A stretch of DNA of 64,000 nucleotides from Welwitschia mirabilis (GCA_051453625.1 JBOZIK010000001.1:269123870-269187869), one strand, 5' to 3'. Positions 24,480-37,279 are shown, counted from the stretch's first letter. Notes: generated by a model from the sequence alone, not told the origin. Made by a program: numbers and translations.

Positions 24480-24690
24480 ATATGCTCAACTAGAACTTCT
24501 CCTTCGCTCTCATGATAGATTAGTGTTATAAACTATTGAAACTTTGATAACCAACAATTGGCATCACCATCAAATGAAAAAGAAATCCTTCTTATAGACC
24601 ATTTAGTAAGCAAATAAATAGCATAATTAGCATCAACATAATCCTTTACCCAATGACTTTATCCTCCAAATTAGAGTGTATGAGATTTGA
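24480..24690 (-). pseudogene. D1 RNase H
   Basis: The minus strand reads KDYVDANYAIYLLTKWSIRR, then ISFSFDGDANCWLSKFQ*FITL. This corresponds to copia RNase H 'GYVDADYAGD...RRST.GY.F...G....W.S..Q..VALST'. The first catalytic Asp region is kept; stops and frameshifts follow. It would degrade the RNA strand during reverse transcription. Confidence 0.7.
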
Positions 24691-25169
24691 TTCCTCTTAA
24701 ATATATTTGTATCCATCCTTCCATCCACTAATATGAGCAACTAGGTTTACGATAACTCTACCCATAGTTTCAAAATAATGAACTATCTTATGGCATATTA
24801 CATATCTTTGCATATATTAATCATCCCATTATTAATGTAAATAACATTGTTTCCATCTGAAATTTTTCTCCAGCACCTAGGACAATCACTCCAGCTCAAT
24901 TTAAAATGAGACATCTAATAGCATAAACATCAATCATCATAAGAGAATTTAAAACTTTGCAATGTAGCTCCTTAACTTGACAAGAAGTGATTATTACTCC
25001 TCTCTTTTACAATCTTCATTTAAAGAATATGCCTTGCCTATCCAAAGTTTATGTTATATTACTTATTAATTTTAATTTCAAGCACCTAATTTCTTCCTTG
25101 TCACATCTAACAGTATGTTTATGTTCAATGTAGAATAAAATAATGTAAAATTTACCTCTCACTTACATT

Positions 25170-26000
25170 GAAAAGAAAATACAATGTTTGAAATATTGCA
25201 AATATATTCTTATTTCTGCATGAAGTCAAAATTCCTATATCATTATCTAGGAGTCTATATAATACTCGGTTCATGGACTTTGGAACTAGAAAACTTATTG
25301 ACTAATTTTTTTTATAAGTCTTTATCAAGATTCCCATGTAGGAAATATGTTTTTACATGTAGCTTTTTACTTCCTAATTTAAAGTTGATATTAAAGATGA
25401 GAGTATTCTAATGAACTAATACTCAACAAAGTAGTAAAATATTTTTGTACAATTAATACAAGACTTCTTACAAACCTCTTTACAACTAATCTTTTTATAT
25501 GTCTTCAATTAATTTTAATTCATTTTCATTTTGAATATTCACTTGGTAAACAAATTATTCCTTCCCATTTGGTAATTGTACAAGATTCTAAGTAGGAATT
25601 TAATATAAATATTTCCATTCGTTACTTAGTCTCTTTTCCATAGATTTAATTCCCTAAAAAATCTAGCTTTTGACAAGGTTTTAGGATCTCCTCCATGATT
25701 AGTTAAAGCATAATTCAAAGGTAAATACATGTTTAATTATCTTATAATCTAAGCAGACCTTCTAATCCAATCTAGATAAGTTACAAAAGGAGGCATATCA
25801 TCTTCTTGTTGAAAAATTTAATTTTAATCCAAATCTATTCTTCCTCTTTATGCTTTTATTTTGAAGGTGTATTGTTCCTATTATCATTAGCATTTTCATC
25901 TTTATTTTACTCTCCATCATGCATAAGATAGGGAACTTTAGTAAACTCCTCCTATAGGAAGCTAAGACCAAACATTCTTACATTCTAATTATCACCCTAT
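25170..26000 (-). pseudogene. D1 reverse transcriptase
   Basis: The clearest block is VKTYFLHGNLDKDLYKK (about 25300-25360, with one frame change), matching the copia RT block 'QLDVKTAFLHGDLEEEIYM'. It is followed on the minus strand by a block like 'TPRQWYRNFDFM' near 25230. The YVDD catalytic block could not be read. A plus-strand open frame at 25184-25411 is its antisense shadow. Confidence 0.65.
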
Positions 26001-26289
26001 TTTGAATGCATGAGAATGCCTTTTTAAATCTAAAATTATTGGATGTAATCACTAGTTTTCTAGTAGGATCTGAGAGTATATAACTACTATCATGGTTACT
26101 ATAATCCATAAAAATGCATTTGTGTATTTACCATCTAGCTTAGAGCTAAAATAATTTTTCATATGAAAATAAAAATGAGAACTAAAGACTCTCAATTAGT
26201 ATTATAAACTTAAAGTCTTTTCCACAAGATCTCTAGTATGTGTTCCTCTATATTTTGATAAGGTGATCTATTAATGAAATATGTAGTTT

Positions 26290-26790
26290 TACATACCTAC
26301 TTTTCCAAAATGTTATAATGATGCTTTCCTTAGTGACCATGCTTATAACACATTCCAACAATGTCCTATTACATCCCTTGATCACCCTGTTCTATTCTGG
26401 CATGTTAGGTATGATATAATAATGAATGATATCATTATATGCATAGAACTTAGAAAGCACATAGAAGATTTATTTACTAGTATTATTACTAAGTAAATCT
26501 ATCATCTTTAGACCTAGATTCATTCTCACCTTTGCTATGAACTACTTTTGAATATTGAGAATGATGTTCTTTAGTCTAATGAAACACACCTATACCTTAT
26601 GGCTATAATGATCAATAAATTTAATAAACATAGTGAACTAAGAAGAACAGAAGCAATTAAACCAATATATCATAATAAATAAAATCTAGTTTTCTACTAC
26701 TTAAATGATTCTCATCATGTTTTCCTACTTTACAATATTTATAAAAATGTCATATAACAAACACATAAACAACAATAAGATTAACATGTC
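26290..26790 (-). pseudogene. D1 integrase core
   Basis: The minus strand gives KKHDENHLSSRKLDFIYYDI near 26690-26740, in the place of the zinc-domain exit and first core strand. Near 26330-26420, IIPNMPE*NRVIKGCNRTLL matches the conserved 'PYTPQQNGVAERKNRTL' segment holding the third catalytic residue, here changed. ITTFWKS follows, equivalent to '..FW.EA'. Dead. Confidence 0.6.
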
Positions 26791-26839
26791 TAAAATGTCT
26801 ACATCACAAATTAAAATCCTATATACTAGCAATTCCTTT

Positions 26840-27240
26840 TTCCTATACTATCAATGTCCTAGAAGCATGTAAAATGTAGATTAAACCTTCCTTGGTATTA
26901 CTTAAAAGAGATATAGCATATCTATTGATATTCTAAGTTTCTTATAAAAAGGTAAGTTTTTACTCCAAGTTCATCAAAATTTCCAATTGAAAGTAGATTC
27001 CTTCTAATTCTTAGAATATGTCTTACATCTTAATTGGTATCTATGAAGTTCCTAATCGTTAAATCCTCTACTTACTAATATTAGCCATTCAAGTAGCTCC
27101 TGATGTGTAGGCTTTATAATAGTTAGTTTGGTGTAATTAATAGCACTTTGAACTATGAATCTAATGACCTTAGGTTTAAGTTCCAAGAGAACCTCTTCTA
27201 GTCTAGAAAATATAATTATGTGTGATGCATAGTATAGTTT
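26840..27240 (-). pseudogene. D1 protease to pre-integrase linker
   Basis: HILRIRRNLLSIGNFDELG (about 26940-27010) matches the 'VRYVPDLRRNLLSIG.LD..G' signature between copia protease and integrase. The upstream protease is only weakly readable and its DSG/DTG site was not found. Confidence 0.65.
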
Positions 27241-27559
27241 CTTTGGTCCATGTCTTTAAGCCATTGAGATCTTTAAAGTCTTAGATTCAAATGCTATAGT
27301 ATATGAGTTGGTTTGTGATTTATATCCATGTATTAAAAGTGAAAAAGGACATAGACATCAATGTCTTAGTTATAAATCACAGGTAATACTTAAAGATGTT
27401 AGTTGTTAGCTACTAGGCTACTAGATCCATCTATGAGTTTTCATCTAGTCAAGTTTCCCATTGACCTCAGTAAGAGCAATAGTTATTATTATTAATCCCA
27501 ATAACTTTTGAAAAGAATTGAATATTAGTATCAGAAATGGAGATGTCTTCTTCTTCAAA

Positions 27560-28130
27560 AAATTTCCCATCATCTCATCTAGATGATGTTACAAAAAATA
27601 CTCCATTCTTCATTTCTACATTAAATACTTTTTTCATAAAATGGAAATAATCCAATCTAAGTGCTTAATCAAACATGTTCTTCAATTTTATCATTCAAAT
27701 AATAAGAGAATCTATTTCATTTTTCAAAGATGCCAAAAATGTTATTGCTTAAATAAGGATAAAGCTTTGCTCAAATGTCATCTTCCATTCCATATTATTT
27801 CATTGTTTCTAATCTATCAACACAATCCTATTACATCAACATCTTTATAGTTTAAAAAAACTATATAGACATTATAAAACAATTATACAAACACCCTTGA
27901 AAATTTTAAACCTATGCCTTAAGAAGATCTCTATATCTTGATACAATGTAATAAATAATAGAAATCCATTTCATTTGCTTTTCTCCATAACCTATCCCTA
28001 TTATAATTGATACATACTAGTTTAATGTACTTACTTTGCTAGTGTAATACATTATTTCATCTACACTGGTCTAGTTTTCTTCGCTTAGAAAAGGTGGCAT
28101 CTTAGACTAATTGTCAACACTCAATGATCT
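27560..28130 (-). pseudogene. D1 gag fragment
   Basis: Minus-strand pieces resemble the copia UBN2-type Gag: a segment like 'L..RFK.F' (27880-27950), and one like 'E.SL..I.AITFLASLKNEI' (27690-27790). A plus-strand open frame at 27641-27850 is antisense to it. The N-terminal end is not visible, and the region runs into the minisatellite at 28.2 kb. Confidence 0.4.
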
Positions 28131-28189
28131 AGATCTTAATGCTTTAAATTAAAGATAATATTTATTTTTTCATTATTAGATACTAGCAT

Positions 28190-28970
28190 AATATTTATTT
28201 TTTTCAATATCAAATATCTTATATAGGGATTATTTAGATAATAGCTATGTTAAATTAGTGTCTTACCTGGCGATTATTTAGGTAATTATTATGTTAGATC
28301 AGCTTAATGTTTTATAATTTTTTATTATAATATCTTACATGGGAATTATTTAGATTATCATTATGTTAGGTCGTTGTTTTAAATGGTGTTTATGTAGATA
28401 ACTACCATGTTGGATCATCATAATATTTTATATTTTTTTATTATTAAATATTTTACATAGGGGTTGTTTCGATAACCACTATGTAAGACAAACTTCTAGC
28501 ATAATGATTATTCTAATAACTACTGTGTAAGATTCTAATCTAACATAGAGTTATTCATATAACCACTCATCTAAGATTCTGATCTAACATAGGGATTACT
28601 TGGATAACCATCATGTATGATTTAAATCTAACAGAAGGGTTAGTTGTATAAACACCATGTATCATACTAATCTAATATGAGGGCTATTCAAATAACACCT
28701 ATGTAAGAGGCTAATCTATTAAAGGGGTTACTTCAATAACCATTATGTAATATGTGGATCTACCATAAGGGCTATCCCAATAACGGTCGTGTAAGATGCT
28801 AATCTAATATAGGGGTTATTCAAATAACCACCATATAAGATGATAATTCACCATGGGGTTTATGCAAATAACTATCAAGTATGATATTGATTTACCATAG
28901 GTATTATTTGAATAACCATTATCTAAGAGGAAAATATACCACGAGGAGTTATTATAATGACTATGGTTTC
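28190..28970. repeat. minisatellite with palindromic core, about 16 degenerate units
   Basis: Units of roughly 45-70 bases repeat a core close to 'ggggttattcaaataacc' followed by 'accatgtaagatgctaatct'. The core is itself an inverted repeat (GGTTATT...AATAACC). The most regular units lie from about 28450 to 28900; the left ones are more diverged. It begins just upstream (in minus-strand sense) of the D1 gag remnant, so it may lie in D1's leader or LTR, or be independent. Confidence 0.7.
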
Positions 28971-31900
28971 CATTAATGAAATATGATGGCTATATAGACA
29001 ATATTTTTTTAATCACCATAATAGGTTTATACAATATTTTTTATGCTTCTAGTAGTAGTTTTTAACTTCCATTTTAGATTTCTTTTAATAGTATTAAATA
29101 ACATCTCATGTTGTTTAAACAACTTTTGGTTATTATCTTATAATATGAAATTTATTATATTTATTTATTATGATAATAATACAATTTAAAATGAATGGGT
29201 AGAAACTAATTATCTATAATAAGAGATTAGTTTGTATTTTTATTAAAGATTAATATATTACAAAATTTATAATTTCTAAATGGACTCAAAACTACTCATG
29301 AGAATGATGATGCATTATGCATATGTAAGCCTAATATCTAAAAAGAAAAAAATTTGACATTATATTTATTTGTAAAATGTTACCATTTATATTAGACTAT
29401 TCTTAAGAATAATAGTTATAAAATTATTAATGCTAATACCATTTTAATCTTGGATGTTAAAATAAATTTGATGTTTATATTTATAGAATATATAATCTTT
29501 CTATGGTAATTTCTCTCTTAAAAACCTCTTAGTTTCAACCTTTATATCCCAATTTTCATTTTTGCAATAATATTAGACATTATCATAGTTTTCATGGTTT
29601 TATTTAAGGAATACATTCGTCTTGGTATTAGAGTATAGATAAAGAACATAATATAATTCCTTAGTGGAATTACTCATCTTCCTTGGTTTACATTCATCAT
29701 TAATATTAAAAATAGATGAATAGATAAATTCAAATTCATGATCCCAACATTTTTATAATAAGATACCTCTTTAAAGATACAATAGAATTATTTATATCAT
29801 TAAGATGAAATCTTACATTGAAAATTTTAAAGATAAACTTTATAATTAAGTGCAAGGGTTTTTAACAAATGTTATTAAAAGGTAGTGGAAGTGAGATGGA
29901 TGAACAATTTATTTGAATATAAAATAAATTAAAAGAAACATAGAATTAATTAAAAATTCAAATCACATATGTTTGGATACTTGACAAATTATAAGATTTT
30001 ACAAATAACATTCTTTAATAAATACTTAATTTATTTTTAATAACTAGCATTATTGTTGTTCATGGAAGTTATAAATGTAAAGGAATGTTTTTCTTGTATA
30101 ACTTATTAATTCCTTTTACCTTCAATTTGAAGGTTAAACTTACGTTTTTCTAGAAGTAACCAAATCATGCTACATGATTTGTACATGATCTTAATGATTG
30201 CCAATCTTGAAAACTCTTAAGACCATCAATAATTAAAACCATCATAAGTGTAGCATGTCATGCAGAAAGAGGATTTTGCAAGTATGATCTCATATTGATG
30301 ATGTAAAAATATCAGGACATGTAGCCAAAACTATTTTTTAAGGCAATTAATCTTGAAATAACCATATGCTTTGATATCACTTCTAGAAATAGGTAATTAG
30401 AAATATAAAACCTTAGTGAAATGGATTTAATTAGAAAAATTAATTAATTAAAATAAAATACAAATTTTTAATACGTAAGTTCTTGTTATAAGATATTTTT
30501 GATTTAGATATGAACATATCTTAAAAAGAGGTGTGAACCATCCAACTTATATTAGAATAGATTTTATCATCTTATAGTGTTCTAAGGAATTTTTTCAATC
30601 CAAGTATAGCTATTGATCATAATTTACTAACAAATCCAAAATTAGGTTTTCATATCAAAGATATATTAACATCACATTTTTAAAATTGATCATTAGTCTT
30701 TTAGATAAAACAATATTAAAGAAATAAAGTTTTTAAGGTCTTTTATATTATTCTGTAATTAATGATTTGAAGGTTTTTTTTTCTTTTTCTTCTTTTAAAG
30801 TGAATAAGGAATCATGAAAAGTTAAATATTATTAATGAGAAAGCATACTCTTAAATTATTAGGGGATATTGGAATAAGATTAAGTAAGCTAAATTAGCAT
30901 GTATATTAACTGTTTTTATTAACTAAAGAGAGACTATTTAGATAATTCATTTTTTTTGTTTTTTTATTTATGTGCTTTTATTTATAAAAAATAAATATTT
31001 ATTCCTCTATAAAGCTAGAAAAGTATGTCATGAAATTATTTAAATAATAAATTATATACTACATGTGTCTTTTTTTTAAAATGTTCTTTGTAATGTTTCA
31101 AATTTTATTTTTAATGGAATTAGTTAAAGTTGAAGATGTCTCATGCAAAACATAGATTAATCTCCCTTTTTAATATATTTTTCAAGTCTTGTAATAAGAG
31201 TGATTAAGTTAACTACCACAAACATAAAGTTTCTTCCCTTGATAAAGTTTCCCTTGTTTCTTCCCTTGGTAAAGTTTCCCTTGATAGGGAATAAGATTTA
31301 TGATGTTAAGTTGGGTGAATAGGCTAGGTGAATGGAACTAACGACAAATTTCTTGATGCCTAAGGGTTCTAGTAGAAGGTCTAGATCATAGTGTTTTTAC
31401 CTTTTATCATTAATATAACATTTAAATCCTAACAAGAGCATATATAAACATTGACAAATCAATAAGTTATTCTATTTAAATCATTAACTATTATGATTAA
31501 AGACATCTCTCAAGATTTATATTTAATTTTTGGATTGAAATTCTTTTAAGTTTTTTAAAATGGTTAAAATAGACCTTATAATCTCTCTAATATTTACAAT
31601 TTCTTAATAATTAAAGTCTAAATAAATCATATAGATATTTAGAATCTTTATTGAAAATCATTATCTTTAAAAATTCATATGATGGAAAAGTTCTTTAACA
31701 AAGTTCTTAATGATTTCGTTTTTTATATTAGTGGTTTTGATTAGGTATGATATAAGTCATTTTCATTAAATGATCAACATACTATCATAAATACTAATCA
31801 TCTAGTAATGAATATTAATGAGTTCCATTAAGCTACAAAACCATAACAATGCAATTTATATAACTTTTTAACTAAGTATTTTTTATAGCTTTCATTATAC

Positions 31901-32367
31901 TAGTTAAAAATACACTACTCATTTACTAATGTAAAATTATTAATTAAGTAGTTATTTAGACATTTAATTATTCTTAATTATAATGGCATAGTTTTATATA
32001 ACTATATATGATATTAAAAATGAGAACAAATGAAGATATAAAAATAAATCTAACTTCCTTTATAAATTTTATATTTTTTTCTTCTTTATCAAATAATCAA
32101 ATTTTGAAGACTAGTTTCTTACATAAGGTGTACATAACATCAGACCCTAGTTGTTAATAATAAAAATAACTACTGTTCATTTATCATGATATGTATCAAC
32201 AATTCTTATCTTCAATATAAATCCAACATGTTCATATGACATACACTGATATAGGAAACAAACCCAAATGTTGTAAACTAGTGAAGTAATCAAAAACATT
32301 TAAAAGTTAATCCATTTCAAAGGAAGAGAGCATAATATTTTTAGTATTTTGTGTTTATGAATTAAAA
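28971..32367. other. AT-rich stretch, no gene or element recognised
   Basis: No coding pattern was seen on either strand apart from very short frames. Only the 27-bp tandem repeat at 31230-31283 stands out. Confidence 0.45.
31230..31283. repeat. 27-bp tandem duplication
   Basis: The unit starting 'tttcttcccttgataaagt' occurs twice back to back, with one difference (gat versus ggt). Confidence 0.85.
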
Positions 32368-32455
32368 NNNNNNNNNNNNNNNNNNNNNNNNNNNNNNNNN
32401 NNNNNNNNNNNNNNNNNNNNNNNNNNNNNNNNNNNNNNNNNNNNNNNNNNNNNNN
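32368..32455. other. 88-N gap
   Basis: Flanks are not duplicated. It lies next to the orphan primer-binding site at 32491. Confidence 0.6.
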
Positions 32456-32490
32456 CAATTATCATGTTTACCAAATTGTTGTCATCCAAG

Positions 32491-32505
32491 TTGGCTCTAA
32501 TACTA
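32491..32505 (-). promoter_or_regulatory. orphan copia primer-binding site
   Basis: The reverse complement, TAGTATTAGAGCCAA, matches the tRNA-iMet-type site TGGTATCAGAGCCAA at 13 of 15 bases. It implies an LTR to its right and an element body to its left on the minus strand. No gag could be read at the left. Confidence 0.6.
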
Positions 32506-32508
32506 TAT

Positions 32509-33252
32509 ATTAAAAGTAGATTTAATATATTAAAGAATTAAATTAACATCAAAATAAAGTATAAGGAATTTCAAGATCAATAAGTTTAAGAAAAAAAGAA
32601 CACTTTATTAATTTAACAACATGCACTTCATACATTCACTTCCAAGTAATAACTTCTTAATGGAGGATACTTAGTTTAATACTAAAGAAAGCTCTTCTTC
32701 TAAGTGAATGGATTCCTTGCCTAAGATTCTTTGATTTTGACAAGTCACTTTAATTTAAAAAATATGTCAAATTGAATTCCTAAGGAGGTATTTATAGTTT
32801 TTCATTAGTATTTTGGGTGACTAGATGTTAGAACTGAAGGGGTGTTATTCTAATTAAAACATAGTCATAATTTGATTAATTTTTAAATGGTTAATGATCA
32901 TCATCCTTTAAGCCTCTTATAGACAAAGTAGAAGGATAGATAATTAAATGTTCAATTACTAACTACCACATGATCTAGCTAAATCTAGCATGGAATGAAA
33001 CTTTTGCTAATAGTCATCTTAGGAACTTTACCTAAATGACTATGTAGAAAATATTTTCTATTTAACAATGAGGCTTCTTTGAGAGTCATATAAGGGTTTC
33101 ATATAAATGACTAGGTAAATAATCATCTAATTTATTCTAATTCTAAAAAATTTCCATTGATTAATAATTAACTTTATTTGATTCCAAATCATTATAAACA
33201 TCTACAAAAATAATCTAATTAGTCATGTCAGTGTTTGTCAGATATCATAACA
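32509..33252 (-). repeat. LTR-like segment next to the orphan primer-binding site
   Basis: Begins a few bases beyond the primer-binding site. On the minus strand it contains a TATA-like CTATAAATACC (32788-32798) and could start at TGTTATGATATC (33241-33252). Boundaries are inferred, as no partner LTR was found in the window. It might be the 5' LTR of D1, displaced by later insertions, or part of another element. Confidence 0.4.
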
Positions 33253-35980
33253 ATAGATGAATAATTTTCATGTTACAAAATTTTGTCATCATCTCATTAA
33301 TTTACTATTATCATTTTCCCAAAGGGACTATGAATGCATCATCCCTTGAGAATAATCTAGAAAAAGTCATGAATGCTAGAAGATTATACTCTTATCTCAT
33401 AAAAACCCTATTAAATAAACCTAGAATATACTCTAATAATAATGTTGAATATAGCTAATTTGGCCTTTCCACAGAGTCACATTTTTATTTTTCATTAAGA
33501 CAAACACAAAGATATATTTAATCCTAGAACATTTTAAATAACAAGTAGTGATATAAACTTTAGACTTAAATACTTCTCATTTTAAATGAATGTGATTAAA
33601 TGAAAAGATTAGTAAAGCAATGTCAGGGATAGTGTTTGTCCCTCAATAACACTTAATTCTCAAGTTTTACATCTAAATAAATTTTATTTATAATTTATCT
33701 TTTAGTGCTCAAATGATTTTTTATAATTGATTGTTAATTCTGAACTTACTAACCTAGGGTCAAGGTTAATAGGACTTTAACAATGTATTATATCTCATAT
33801 AATACTTAGATGCTTAGATTAAGAAAAAAAAACTAAACATCAAACTTGGATATGAAAAATATATCTGAATTATTTCATTCTAATCTATTTCTAACTTATG
33901 AAATTTAATTTTATATTATCTAATTAAAATTTTACATTCAAATAAGATCTAATTTGAGTAATGGTCTTTCTAACTGAAATATTTACTTTGGATAATTTTT
34001 ATCTTTTAAATAATATTAATTTTTTAAGATGAAATATAATTATGATTGAAACCATAATAAAAAAGAAATATAATAATAATTCCTTGAATATCTTGTAAGA
34101 AACTTAAAGAAATCAGTTTTGAATCTTAAAATATAGAATTAGAGACAGTTATAAAGGAGGACCTAAGAATGAAAGTGATTAGCCTATAAATGTGTAACAA
34201 CAATTGTAGTATTTAGAAGAATATAAGAATTATTGTAAAAATCCTCAACATTTTATAGTTATTAGAATGGAAAAGGGTAATTCATGAATGAAATCTCTAA
34301 TCATTATATCAAGTTTATAATAAATATATAATCATTATAATAAATATATCAAGTTTATTATATCAAAGTTATTAGGCAATGACAAAATAAAGGAAGGACA
34401 TAATAGAACAACTATATAAAGACAATTTTTAACTATAAATATGTGATACTGTTACTCATGGAACCTAAGGTCAAGGTTAGGAATCTCAAACTAATTAAAA
34501 AATATTTGAATTAATCACAATTTNNNNNNNNNNCAATTTACTCAAGAACTCAAAACTTTATTTCACTTAAGAACTCAAAACTCTAATTCTTAATAATAAA
34601 TAAAGGTATTTTTTAATGATAAAATTGATGATTACTTATCTATCATACAAAAACTCTTTGTATGTGGTTTTTGATGTAAGAAATCAAAGATGTATTAGTT
34701 GTCTTATTGAAAATAAAATGAATCTTTCATGTATTTAATAAGATTTATTCCTAAGGTTGATGTGAAAGAAATGTTTTTATTTTATTCCTTTTGTTCTAAT
34801 TTTTAATAAAATGTTGTGATATGATCATCTCTTTATCTCTAAAATAAAACAAAGCCATTTTGCAAAAATTTTATCTTATGAACTACACTAGGAAGTATTA
34901 CATTAACAAAGTTATTTGATTAATCTAAAATTAGATATTCTTATTATAATGTAATATTAAAGGTAAGTGATTTGAAAATGGCAACTAAAGAATCAACTAA
35001 AATGAAGTATTATCATAAAAACAAATAATGTGATAAAACCTGATTACAAAATATTGAAAAGATAGATACCTAATTAAATGATCAATTTTATGGATTTTAA
35101 TCTTGAAAATTGAATATGATTCTATTAACTTTTATTAGATCCACATCACATGTTGCAATTCCTAGGATTCATACTAATGTATGTTCAACTTTTACTTATT
35201 ATAGACTTCTACTCCTTTTAGAGTTTCTAGTTATTCTAGATATTACTATTATAATTCCTTAAAGAAACTTATTTTACATGATATATAAGTAAATAATACT
35301 ATATGGTTGAAGTATTTTGTTTTTTTTCTAATTCTATGTTTAAAGTTCTCATGGTACTATAGCAAGAATATCCTACTAACTTCCACTTCATATTTTAAAT
35401 TACTTATTATGAAAAGATCAAGGAGTTTAAAAGATCTTAAAAGTGCAATCAACATGTTATTAAACTACACTCAAGATGATGGCATAAGTCCTATATTAGC
35501 TATCACATTTTATTTCAATAAATCTCATCTTATGATTTTTTTTTTTTTTGAATTAATGTGGAAGTAGAAATCTAATCACTCCTTTATAGTCAATAATGTA
35601 ATTTCCATATCATTGATTATTTATTCACTTAATTTATCACTAAAGTAGGGAATAAAAAGTCAAACCCTAACTTTAAATAATGGAAGAAATATAATAGCCT
35701 CATTCTCAATTAAATTTGATTAACTCTTTCATAGGTACTTTCAACTAAAAACATTTTCTAGAAACATTTAAATTGATATGTGATGAACTTGTTTTGATGG
35801 AACAATGAAGATAAATAGATCTACCTGATGAATAATTTCAAATAAAATTATTAAAAATTGTAGAAATACATTATCCAAGGGTGCCTCTCTTATCTTCTAC
35901 TAGTTTATTTCTATTTTTTATATTCATGAATTATGAACTCATGCATTTAGTAATGAAAATAAGGAAAAGATACTTAACAT
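33253..35980. other. AT-rich stretch, nothing recognised
   Basis: No coding pattern or long repeat. A 10-N gap lies at 34524-34533. Local near-repeats of 'aataaatatatcaagttta' occur near 34310-34370. The open frame at 35307-35567 has no family features. Confidence 0.45.
34524..34533. other. 10-N gap
   Basis: Short spacer in AT-rich DNA. 'actcaaaact' repeats just after it ('aagaactcaaaact' twice). Confidence 0.6.
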
Positions 35981-36159
35981 TGTTGAGAATGAGAAAGCAA
36001 GAAAAATAAAGCAAGATTTTTCCCAAGATTAAAATTTTATTTTTCCCTTCTCTTACAATAAAGGGCTTGCCTTTAAAGGCAAGTATATCACTAGGGTTTC
36101 ACTAGGGTTAACTTGCTCTCCTTAGTGTATAACCAAGGTATGCATTATAAGTCTTAATA
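35981..36159 (-). repeat. short LTR candidate, 179 bp, possible D2 3' LTR
   Basis: On the minus strand it would run TATTAAGACTTATAATGC...CATTCTCAACA, close to TG...CA ends with one G to A change. It directly follows a polypurine tract (36160-36170, reverse complement AAGGGGAGAAT). It contains a small palindrome, 'gccttTAAAGGC'. Size and content fit a short-LTR copia element, and the D2 RNase H tail lies just right of it. The expected second copy near 49.04 kb does not match by eye, so assignment to D2 is uncertain. Confidence 0.45.
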
Positions 36160-36170
36160 ATTCTCCCCTT
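36160..36170 (-). promoter_or_regulatory. polypurine tract, probably of D2
   Basis: Reverse complement AAGGGGAGAAT, adjacent to the LTR candidate. It has the usual placement and sense for a minus-strand copia element. Confidence 0.55.
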
Positions 36171-36559
36171 AATATGAGAATATGCTTTATTTTTAAAAAA
36201 AAAGCAGAGTGCTTGAAGAAAACCATTAGAAATGTGGCCTGCTATAAAGCCTTCTTAAATAAGTTGTTATGTAATAAGACTAATTATTAAAGATGTAGTC
36301 AATTTACTGCTACACATCCATGGCAGATAGGACTATCATGCGCATTGTACATCCAAATAATATGAATGTATTACACATACCATGGTACTAGGGAAAAAGT
36401 ATACTACGCATCCCAGAGTACTAGGATTCAAGACCAACTTTGAATAGAAACTTAAAAATCAAATGAAGTCTATAATGTACAAGATTAAAAAGGATTTTGA
36501 ATTAACTCTCTATTAGTCTAATTTCAGATTGAAAGTGCTAGAATTTCTTTTGACAAAGT

Positions 36560-37130
36560 GGTTTTTTAAGGAGATCAACGGTTTGCTTTATAGTCAAATA
36601 ATATATATGCATAATAAGTTTATTTTGTATGAGTTTCCTAATTTGGTGGATGCAATATAAAACTTTTTATCCTATCATAATGCACTAGATTTTTTATTAT
36701 GCAAATTACTGACTCATTGTTGATGAAAATCTATATTTCCTTTTTCTATTTTAAGTTCACTACTTTTAATAATGTTCTTGTCCATTCAATTTCTCTACAT
36801 GCCTTAAAATTAGCTATATATTCTACCTCAGCACAATATCATTCTATAGTTTTTTGATACTTTAATCACCAAGACAAGGGTGATGTCCCCAAGAACATGA
36901 TATACCCTAACGTTGATAATGAAGTATTAGTTTATCTAGTGAAATCAAAATCAAAGTATTCCTTCAAGATGAATTAAGAGTTTCTTTTATAACTTAGATG
37001 AGAATATTTGATCTTCTTGAGGTATCTCATTACTCTCTTTATAGCATTCAAATGAGTAACCTTAGGCACATGAAGATATCTTGACAGTACATTAACAACA
37101 TATGATATTTCTAGTCTAGTGTTGGTTATG
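36560..37130 (-). pseudogene. D2 RNase H and pol tail
   Basis: Minus-strand blocks: YLHVPKVTHLNAIKRVMRYL (about 37020-37080) matches 'F...P...H..A.KR.LRYL' at the RT-RNase H linker. GTSPLSWLSIKKL (about 36850-36890) matches '...SW.SKKQ'. Near 36560-36700 traces of the tail ('F..R.KH', 'DI.TK.L') remain. Multiple stops; the catalytic residues cannot all be placed. Confidence 0.65.
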
Positions 37131-37279
37131 TATATCATCTTCCTAATATTCTTTATATTTAGTTTTATTTATAAGTTTTAAGTCTTCATTATCTAGTGTC
37201 TTACATTTTTCTCCAAAGATATCACATCTTACTTTACATTCTGTAGTCCAAATTTCTGAATCAATTCTTTGATGTACTT

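Larger units (their letters stand above)
24313..28190 (-). mobile_element. Ty1/copia element D1, decayed pol and gag
   Basis: Read on the minus strand from right to left: gag (about 27.56-28.13 kb), protease/pre-integrase (about 26.93-27.2), integrase (about 26.29-26.78), RT (about 25.17-25.44 and flanks), RNase H (about 24.48-24.68). The order is copia. The left end is cut by the G1 insertion at 24308, and the end of pol is found on the other side of G1, at 7150-7248. LTRs were not identified with confidence. It differs in sequence from the A/B family and from D2. Confidence 0.7.

Noticed and set aside
25184-25411. 75-codon plus-strand frame
   Set aside because: Antisense to the readable RT block of D1 on the minus strand.
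28190-28970. CRISPR-like array
   Set aside because: Repeats are degenerate and spacers are as repetitive as the repeats, and the context is a plant nuclear genome. It is a minisatellite.
35307-35567. 86-codon plus-strand frame with a hydrophobic start
   Set aside because: Very low-complexity F/L/K/I composition typical of AT-rich DNA; no promoter, splice or family signal.
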